DNA from: Sedimentisphaerales bacterium
GTDB lineage: Bacteria; Planctomycetota; Phycisphaerae; Sedimentisphaerales; Anaerobacaceae
Reading direction: 5' to 3'
Assembly: GCA_016933985.1 (NCBI GenBank)
Contig: JAFGTU010000277.1
Coordinates: 1-11,114 of the forward strand
Length of the DNA stretch: 11,114 nucleotides
Shown: positions 6,631 through 11,114 of the stretch, piece after piece
Position numbering within the stretch: the first letter of the stretch is position 1
How the letters are laid out: each line of letters begins with the position of its first letter
Notes under the pieces: generated by a model
The model's input: the letters and a program-made list of their open reading frames with translations, nothing else
What the model was told of the DNA's origin: nothing
Databases searched by the model: none
Position numbers and translations under genes: made by a program

Positions 6631-7558
6631 TCTTCGCCTCGTTATCAACAGAGATGCGAATATTCAATTGCGTGCCCTTGCCGACCGTGGACTTAAGCTC
6701 CATCTTTGTGGCACACTTCTTGATGTTGCACAGCCCCATGCCGGCCCCGAAGCCAAGCTCTCTGACCCACTCCGGCGCCGTCGAATACCCGGGCTGCATG
6801 ACTTTCTCGATATCAGGGATGCCCGGTCCCAAGTCCTTCACCACCACAAATATCTCATTAGGCTCGACACGAACACGAATACTGCCCCCGTCGGTGTAAA
6901 TAATCAGGTTCATTTCCGCTTCATATGTCGCAATGGACACGCGACGAACAATCTGAGGGTGAAGCCCCAAGCGCTGCAAGGTGGCCTTTAGCCGGCTGGC
7001 CCCTTCACCCGCTCGAGTGAAGTTCTGCCCAACCACGTTGTATTGAAAAAGAAGAACAACCTTGTCGGCCAGGATATCCTCGAAGAAATGCTTCACTCGA
7101 TGACGGTAAACCTCCTCTTCAGCAACATGGTGGATCTCAAGTTTGTTCAGCAGGCCCCTGACAATATCTCCCTTGGTGATAATGCCCAACAATCTTTTGT
7201 CCTGGCGGTCAACGACGGCGAGTCGGCCATACCCGAATCGCTGAAATACGTTGACCGCCTGCGTCAACGGCTCATCGGCGTAAATGGTGCAAACGTCTTT
7301 GCTCATTTTCTCGGCGATCGGACAATCCTCCTCACGATCCGCCAGCCACCTGATGAAATCTTCGATACTTATAATGCCGACCAATTTGTCCCCATCCACG
7401 ACAGGCGTTCCGGAGATACGCTTCTCACGCAGGATTGCCCTTAATTGGCTCATGGGTGTTCGCGGATCGACCGTTACAAGGTCTGTCTGCATTACCTCGC
7501 CCACGCCAATCTCGTAGATTAGCTCCTGGACTTTGCTGATTCTGTTATCTGAGACCAC
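6617..7558 (-). CDS. CBS-domain pair fused to a histidine-kinase-like ATPase
   Basis: The 313-residue product has two CBS domains (about residues 16-140), which in other proteins bind adenine nucleotides, a linker, and a GHKL ATPase domain of the anti-sigma-factor/serine-kinase type (about 165-305). ATPase motifs visible are the N box E213...N217, the G1 box DLGPGIP at 242-248 and the G2 loop GFGAGMG at 269-275. No histidine-phosphotransfer helix is apparent, so it is not a conventional sensor kinase. The start is GTG at 7558 with AGAGGG 9 bases upstream. It sits between two DRTGG genes inside the redox operon, so a role in sensing energy state (ATP/AMP) and adjusting the hydrogenase complex or its expression is plausible but inferred. 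The 3' end overlaps the next gene by 14 bases. Confidence 0.88.
   Translation of the reverse strand: MVSDNRISKVQELIYEIGVGEVMQTDLVTVDPRTPMSQLRAILREKRISGTPVVDGDKLVGIISIEDFIRWLADREEDCPIAEKMSKDVCTIYADEPLTQAVNVFQRFGYGRLAVVDRQDKRLLGIITKGDIVRGLLNKLEIHHVAEEEVYRHRVKHFFEDILADKVVLLFQYNVVGQNFTRAGEGASRLKATLQRLGLHPQIVRRVSIATYEAEMNLIIYTDGGSIRVRVEPNEIFVVVKDLGPGIPDIEKVMQPGYSTAPEWVRELGFGAGMGLCNIKKCATKMELKSTVGKGTQLNIRISVDNEAKSEDS
6637..6640 (-). promoter_or_regulatory. Shine-Dalgarno core for the second DRTGG gene
   Basis: GAGG lies 6 bases before a GTG at 6630, within the last codons of the CBS/ATPase gene. This supports GTG 6630 over the upstream in-frame TTG at 6648 as the start. Confidence 0.5.
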
Positions 7559-7572
7559 TCGAAAGCGCCCTC

Positions 7573-7938
7573 TTAGGTGTTACTTTTCTTATGTTCAGAA
7601 CAACCGGCCAATCCCTCTCTCCACAAGCGCCCGCAAGACTCAAACATCGGCAGAGGCGTTGTCAGTAACGGAATATTCTTGCTTTCGGCCAGCCTGATAG
7701 TCTCATCCCCCGGCTTCTTGCCGCGAACAAAGCATATCGCCGCAAGATCGGCCATTTCCGCCGTGCGAACCACCTGCGGATTCGTCAAGCCGGTCAGCAG
7801 AATTGCCTCAGACTTCACGAAAGACAAGACATCGCTCATCAAGTCAGACCCGCAACCCATCTTTATCTCTTCGTTAAGAAGATCGCTTCCGACAATTACT
7901 TCTGCTTCAAGAATTTTTGCAATCTCGGCTATGGTCAT
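7573..7938 (-). CDS. DRTGG-domain protein (first copy)
   Basis: This 121-residue protein consists mainly of one DRTGG domain, with GCGSDLMSDVLSFV at about residues 28-41 and the later segment FVRGKKPGDETIRLAE. DRTGG domains occur in stand-alone form beside [FeFe]-hydrogenase and Hnd-type genes and in some phosphotransacetylase and CBS proteins, and are thought to sense a ligand; the ligand is not known to me. The gene overlaps the end of the NuoF gene by 4 bases (ATGA) and is followed after 14 bases by the CBS/ATPase gene. It is a paralogue of the DRTGG gene at 6289-6630. The C-terminal tail GCSEHKKSNT is polar and probably unstructured. I see no membrane segment. Confidence 0.85.
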   Translation of the reverse strand: MTIAEIAKILEAEVIVGSDLLNEEIKMGCGSDLMSDVLSFVKSEAILLTGLTNPQVVRTAEMADLAAICFVRGKKPGDETIRLAESKNIPLLTTPLPMFESCGRLWREGLAGCSEHKKSNT

Positions 7939-9716
7939 ACGACAGTCACCGCATCAAACTTGCAGGCATCCATACAGACACCGCACTTGATGCATTTCTC
8001 CTCAATGATCTTATGCGGTTGCTTCGGCTCGCCTATGATTGCCTCCTGGGGGCAATTCTTCGCGCATCGCGTGCAGCCGGTACATTTTTCCTCGTCGATG
8101 GTATACCTAATCAGCGCCTTGCATACGCCGGCGGGGCATCGCTTCTCGTTTATATGGGCCTCGTACTCATCTCTGAAGTGCCGCAGGGAGCTTAACACCG
8201 GATTTGGCAGACTCTGCCCCAAACCGCACTGCGAGGCATCCCTGATTGCTTCACCCAACTCTTCAAGCAATTCTATGTCACCTTCTTTTCCTTCTCCTTT
8301 GCATATCCTGTTGAGTATGCCCAGCAGCGCGTACGAGCCTTCCCGGCAGGATGTACACTTGCCGCAAGATTCGTCGTTTGTGAATGCGACGAAATATCTG
8401 GCCATCTCCACCATGCAGGCATGCTCGTCCATGACGACCATCCCCCCGGAGCCCATCATTGAGCCGGCCTCAGCCAAGCGCTCGTAGTCCACGGGCAAAT
8501 CAAGGAAGCCAGCCGGAATGAAGCCGCCCGAAGGCCCGCCTGTCTGGACGGCCTTGAACTCCTTGTTCCTGGGAATGCCCCCTCCGATGTTATAGACGAT
8601 CTCCCGCAGCGTGATGCCCATCGGAACTTCGACGAGGCCCGCATTGTTTATGTTGCCGGCCAGTGAGAAGACCTTCGTGCCCTTGCTTTTCTCAGTTCCA
8701 ATCTCGGAGAACCACTTGGCACCCCAGCTTATGATGACCGGCACGTTTGCCCAGGTCTCCACGTTGTTGATGACCACGGGCTTGCCCCAGAGGGTCGTGC
8801 GAGGAGGCCTCTGCCGAGGCTCCGGTATTCTCCCTTCTATTGACGCGACCAGTGCGGTCGTCTCGCCGCAGACAAATGCCCCGGCGCCCTTGAAAACCTG
8901 GAGATCGAAATCAAAGCCGGACCCGAAAATATCCTTCCCCAGCAAGCCGTATTCCCTGGCTTGCTCTATAGCCTTCTGTATTCTCTTGACGGCAAGCGGA
9001 TACTCTATCCGAATATATACATATCCGCTCGAAGCTCCCACCGCATAGGCACCTATCGCCATACCCTCGATAACCGAGTGCGGATCCGCTTCGACGATGC
9101 TCCTGTCCATAAACGCTCCCGGGTCGCCTTCGTCGGCGTTACAGACGACGTACTTCGGTGTCCTGGTATCCTTCCTTCTGCTTTCCCACTTTCGTCCGGT
9201 CGGGAATCCTGCTCCGCCGCGTCCTCGCAAACCCGAATCGGATATCTCTTTGATAACCTCCTCGGGCGACATCGATGTTACCGCTTTTGCCAGTGCTTTA
9301 TACCCGTCCCGGGCGATGTATTCATCGATCCTATCGGGGTCGATCACGCCGCGGTTGCGCAGAGCGATCAGCCGCTGGTCCTTGAAGAAGGGAATCGAGC
9401 GAAGCTCCGGAATCGGGCTCTCTTCGCCGGGCGGCACGTACATAAGCTTTTTGACGGGCCGGCCCTTTAGAAAATGCTCCTCAACCAGATTCGCTATGTC
9501 TTTGCTCTTGAGCTTCTGATAAAAGATGCCGTCAGGCTGCACTATCAGGATGGGACCGTTCACACATAGCCCGCTGGCGCCTGTCGGCACAACCAGAACG
9601 TCGTCCTGCAATCCCTGCTGTTTTATCTCCGCTTCCAGCGAATCCTTGATATCGAGGGCTCCGTTCGATATGCAGTTTGTGCACGTGCAAATCATCACGT
9701 TTGTAATATGTGGCAT
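7935..9716 (-). CDS. hndC: NuoF/HndC-type NADH-binding flavoprotein with extra ferredoxin domains
   Basis: This 593-residue protein is the diaphorase subunit that binds FMN and NAD(H). In order it shows: an N-terminal thioredoxin-like [2Fe-2S] domain (Cys10, Cys12, Cys15, and Cys51 in GASGLCVNGP); the NADH/FMN domain with GRGGAGFPTG near residue 165 and GAGAFVCGETTAL near 283; an SLBB region; the NuoF [4Fe-4S] motif ESCGKCTSCREG; and two C-terminal [4Fe-4S] ferredoxin motifs (CTGCTRCAKNC and CIKCGVCMDAC). This layout is that of HndC/HydB from bifurcating hydrogenases, longer than plain NuoF of complex I. I chose the ATG at 9716 because AAAGGG lies 9 bases upstream and the protein then starts MPHITNVMICTC, as in the family; a TTG 42 bases earlier is also open. 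Its TGA overlaps the next gene's ATG by 4 bases, so the two are probably translationally coupled. Confidence 0.95.
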   Translation of the reverse strand: MPHITNVMICTCTNCISNGALDIKDSLEAEIKQQGLQDDVLVVPTGASGLCVNGPILIVQPDGIFYQKLKSKDIANLVEEHFLKGRPVKKLMYVPPGEESPIPELRSIPFFKDQRLIALRNRGVIDPDRIDEYIARDGYKALAKAVTSMSPEEVIKEISDSGLRGRGGAGFPTGRKWESRRKDTRTPKYVVCNADEGDPGAFMDRSIVEADPHSVIEGMAIGAYAVGASSGYVYIRIEYPLAVKRIQKAIEQAREYGLLGKDIFGSGFDFDLQVFKGAGAFVCGETTALVASIEGRIPEPRQRPPRTTLWGKPVVINNVETWANVPVIISWGAKWFSEIGTEKSKGTKVFSLAGNINNAGLVEVPMGITLREIVYNIGGGIPRNKEFKAVQTGGPSGGFIPAGFLDLPVDYERLAEAGSMMGSGGMVVMDEHACMVEMARYFVAFTNDESCGKCTSCREGSYALLGILNRICKGEGKEGDIELLEELGEAIRDASQCGLGQSLPNPVLSSLRHFRDEYEAHINEKRCPAGVCKALIRYTIDEEKCTGCTRCAKNCPQEAIIGEPKQPHKIIEEKCIKCGVCMDACKFDAVTVV

Positions 9717-9729
9717 CGTCGCAATCCCT

Positions 9730-10011
9730 TTATAGCGTTCTCTCGCTTCCAGCGGCAAGCGCGCAGTCGTTCACAATCCTACCCCCCAGGACGTGTTCGG
9801 AAAATATCTTCCTGGCCTTCTCCGCGGTCAGGTCAACGTACTTGACCGCCGGTTTGCCTTGCTCTTCGATCGTGACCATTGGCTCTCGACTGCAAAGCCC
9901 GGCGCAGCTCGAGATGGACAGCAAGACATCCTTAGCGTCGGATTTCTCAAGCTCCTCCGTCAAAGCCTTCATCACACCCCTGGCGCCGGCGGCAATACCA
10001 CAGGTCCCCAT
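9730..10011 (-). CDS. hndB: HndB-like thioredoxin-fold [2Fe-2S] ferredoxin (main part)
   Basis: This 93-residue open frame carries the core of an HndB-like ferredoxin subunit. It has the family signature MGTCGIAAGAR at its start and SSCAGLC at residues 34-40, giving cysteines 4, 36 and 40. In HndABCD-type hydrogenases and related NADH modules this small protein sits between NuoE and NuoF, exactly as here, and helps carry electrons between [2Fe-2S] clusters. The ATG at 10011 has only a weak AAGG about 11 bases upstream. Sequence homologous to the family continues upstream in the same frame past a TGA to a better start at 10113. If translation really began at 10011 the protein would lose its N-terminal helix and first strand. 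The identification is good; whether a functional full-length protein is made is uncertain. Confidence 0.75.
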   Translation of the reverse strand: MGTCGIAAGARGVMKALTEELEKSDAKDVLLSISSCAGLCSREPMVTIEEQGKPAVKYVDLTAEKARKIFSEHVLGGRIVNDCALAAGSERTL

Positions 10012-10029
10012 GTGGACGATGACCTTGAC

Positions 10030-10113
10030 TCAGCACTCGCCCTCCCGGAGAAGCATCGTCCGCTTAATCTTCTCTCCGATCTTGTCCAAGTCCTCAGGCT
10101 TGATCTTCGACAT
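10030..10113 (-). pseudogene. N-terminal piece of the HndB-like gene, ended by an in-frame TGA
   Basis: From the ATG at 10113 the frame encodes 27 residues (starting MSKIKPEDLDKI, ending REGEC) and meets TGA at 10030-10032. The same frame then continues with VKVIVH and the well-conserved HMGTCGIAAGAR segment. The 27 residues look like the usual charged N-terminal helix of this family, so this is the front of the gene at 9730-10011 and not a separate peptide. Reading through TGA would give 127 residues, about the usual family length. The TGA could be a nonsense mutation (CGA arginine to TGA is one transition), a consensus error, or a recoded selenocysteine. Confidence 0.7.
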
Positions 10114-10121
10114 TGGTCCGT

Positions 10122-10127
10122 CTCCTT
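10122..10127 (-). promoter_or_regulatory. Shine-Dalgarno site fixing the true start of the HndB-like gene
   Basis: AAGGAG sits 8 bases before an ATG at 10113, in the 15-base gap after the fusion gene's TAA. It is much stronger than anything before the ATG at 10011. It shows that the HndB-like gene is built to start at 10113, upstream of its in-frame TGA. Confidence 0.75.
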
Positions 10128-10128
10128 C

Positions 10129-11007
10129 TTACGTGTACTTGCCCAGTATATCCTGAACCATTGTCTGGTTCATATATCCGTATATGTCGTCGTCCACCGT
10201 CACGACGGGCGACTGCCCGCAACAGCCCACGCAGTTGACCGTCTCCAGGCTAAACTGCTTGTCTTCCGTCACGCCGCCGACCTCGACGCTCAGCTCTCTG
10301 CCAAACGTATCCAAAATGCGCTGAGCGCCTTTGACGTAGCAGGCCGTGCCGGTGCAGACGCGAATCACGTGCCTGCCTTTGGGAGTGAGGCTGAATGCGT
10401 TGTAGAAGCTCGCAATCCGGAGGATATGCTCGATGGGTATTTCCTTGACCTCGGCCATTCGGCACAACGCCTCCGGAGGCAGCCATTTGAACTCCTCATT
10501 GATATCGTGAAGAATCGGAACTATCGTCTCTCGCCCACCTGAGCACCTGCCGAGAATATCATCCACCTTGGTCTTCATACCTGCCTCTATCTCGACGGCA
10601 GAGCGCCCGGGCTGATCAAGATAGACGATATTCTTGACTAAGCAGTTCGTAACGCACTCGCCGCAGCCAGTGCACTTGTCCGGGTCCACCGAGCGAGCCT
10701 TCTTCCTGATGCTGACCTTGAAGTTGCCCGCGGAGCCTTCGATAGATTCAATCTCGGAATAGGTCAGTTTCTCGATGTTCAGGTGTCCGCCGCAATCGAC
10801 CATACGCGGGGCCAGTGTGCACATCGCGCAGTCATTCGTCGGAAACGTCTTGTCTAACTGCGCCATCACCCCGCCGATAGACGGGCCCTTTTCAACAAGA
10901 TATACCTTGTACCCGGCTTCAGCCAGATCGAGTGAAGCCTGCATACCTCCGACACCGGCGCCCACGACGAGAACGGCGCCAACCTTCTCAGCAGTTTTAC
11001 TACTCAT
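10129..11007 (-). CDS. HdrA N-terminal half fused to NuoE/HndA-type [2Fe-2S] subunit
   Basis: This 292-residue protein joins two electron-transfer modules. Residues about 8-125 match the N-terminal part of HdrA: a Rossmann FAD motif (GAGVGG, residues 16-21), the HdrA signature TNDCAMCTLAPRM with Cys60 and Cys63, and a [4Fe-4S] motif Cys112, Cys115, Cys118, Cys122. Residues about 150-292 are a full-length NuoE/HndA thioredoxin-like domain with the four [2Fe-2S] cysteines 218, 223, 259 and 263. NuoE normally passes electrons to or from the NuoF flavin, and nuoF lies one gene downstream. HdrA normally continues for several hundred residues, but here it stops after the first ferredoxin cluster. 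The missing continuation appears to be in the HdrA chimera at 2418-5117. The ATG start is preceded by AAGGTG. Domain calls are firm; the role of the fused flavin half is inference. Confidence 0.9.
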   Translation of the reverse strand: MSSKTAEKVGAVLVVGAGVGGMQASLDLAEAGYKVYLVEKGPSIGGVMAQLDKTFPTNDCAMCTLAPRMVDCGGHLNIEKLTYSEIESIEGSAGNFKVSIRKKARSVDPDKCTGCGECVTNCLVKNIVYLDQPGRSAVEIEAGMKTKVDDILGRCSGGRETIVPILHDINEEFKWLPPEALCRMAEVKEIPIEHILRIASFYNAFSLTPKGRHVIRVCTGTACYVKGAQRILDTFGRELSVEVGGVTEDKQFSLETVNCVGCCGQSPVVTVDDDIYGYMNQTMVQDILGKYT

Positions 11008-11040
11008 TTATCTTTCACCTTGTACCTGTCGCCAGAGCTT

Positions 11041-11112
11041 CTATGCCTTGCAGGCGGACAACAGCTGGTCCGCGCTGACAAAATGTTTCTGTAATGCCAA
11101 TTGGTCCGGCCG
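11041..11112 (-). CDS. C-terminal end of an unidentified upstream gene (partial)
   Basis: The frame is open from the window edge to a TAG stop at 11041-11043 and encodes 23 residues ending in LLSACKA. The stretch is too short to assign to a family. It ends 33 bases before the start of the HdrA/NuoE fusion gene, on the same strand, which suggests it belongs to the same transcript. The other two frames on this strand do not end in a stop before the next gene's ribosome site, but with so few codons the choice of frame is only probable. It is one of two genes here that appear to use TAG as a normal stop. Confidence 0.45.
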   Translation of the reverse strand, partial: RPDQLALQKHFVSADQLLSACKA

Positions 11113-11114
11113 CG

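Noticed and set aside
9717..9758. TTG start at 9758 for the NuoF gene
   Set aside because: It would overlap the end of the HndB-like gene and add 14 residues unlike the family; ATG 9716 has AAAGGG at good spacing.
2418..10032. Genome-wide recoding of TGA or TAG
   Set aside because: TGA ends at least five intact genes at the expected family length and TAG ends the 63-residue gene, so both work as stops here; only site-specific recoding remains possible.
10129..11007. Fusion gene as an assembly chimera of hdrA and nuoE
   Set aside because: Not excluded, but the frame is continuous through a plausible linker, the gene sits in correct operon context before hndB and nuoF, and the missing HdrA half is complementary in the downstream chimera, which is more than chance joining would give.
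1..11114. CRISPR arrays, insertion sequences, tRNA or rRNA genes
   Set aside because: I saw no regular spaced repeats, transposase motifs, long inverted repeats or RNA-gene signatures; the window is almost fully covered by minus-strand coding sequence, the largest gap being 111 bases.

Overview
Every gene I can support lies on the minus strand, so transcription runs from high to low coordinates. The genes form one compact, operon-like run: most gaps are 0 to 35 bases, several stops and starts overlap, and the largest gap (111 bases, 618-728) lies just before the hydrogenase small-subunit gene. The content points to a strictly anaerobic, hydrogen-metabolising bacterium of moderate GC. Strong Shine-Dalgarno sites and the NuoE/NuoF, DRTGG, PHP and ATPase set argue for a bacterium over a methanogenic archaeon. 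I cannot name the lineage; anaerobic Desulfobacterota, Planctomycetota or a candidate phylum would all fit.

In transcription order the window holds: the last 23 codons of an unidentified gene (11041-11112); a fusion of an HdrA N-terminal half to a NuoE-type [2Fe-2S] subunit (10129-11007); an HndB-like ferredoxin gene with an in-frame TGA (9730-10113); NuoF/HndC, the FMN- and NADH-binding subunit (7935-9716); a signalling cassette of DRTGG protein, CBS-pair/ATPase protein, second DRTGG protein, PHP phosphoesterase and histidine-kinase-like ATPase (5120-7938); a NuoG-HdrA chimera whose reading frame is cut by one in-frame TAG (1872-5117); MvhD (1437-1853); a 63-residue unknown protein (1167-1358); a stand-alone receiver domain (729-1139); and the start of an MvhG-type [NiFe]-hydrogenase small subunit that runs off the left edge (1-617). 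The large hydrogenase subunit is expected just beyond that edge.

The apparent machine is a hydrogenase/HdrA flavin complex connected to NAD(H). Electrons could pass between the [NiFe] hydrogenase (MvhG and an off-window MvhA) and MvhD, then the HdrA flavin, then the NuoE/HndB/NuoF NADH module, with ferredoxin as a likely second partner. No HdrB or HdrC is present in the window. This resembles the HndABC/HydABC type of bifurcating [FeFe] hydrogenase with the catalytic subunit replaced by HdrA plus an Mvh-type [NiFe] hydrogenase. That functional reading is inference.

The most unusual points are: (1) HdrA appears split across two proteins, its N-terminal flavin/ferredoxin part fused to NuoE and the remainder fused to a NuoG-like ferredoxin front end; (2) two genes for core electron-transfer subunits each carry one in-frame stop (TGA at 10030-10032, TAG at 2418-2420), with family-like sequence continuing in the same frame on both sides. 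Mutation, consensus error or recoding cannot be separated from this sequence alone.
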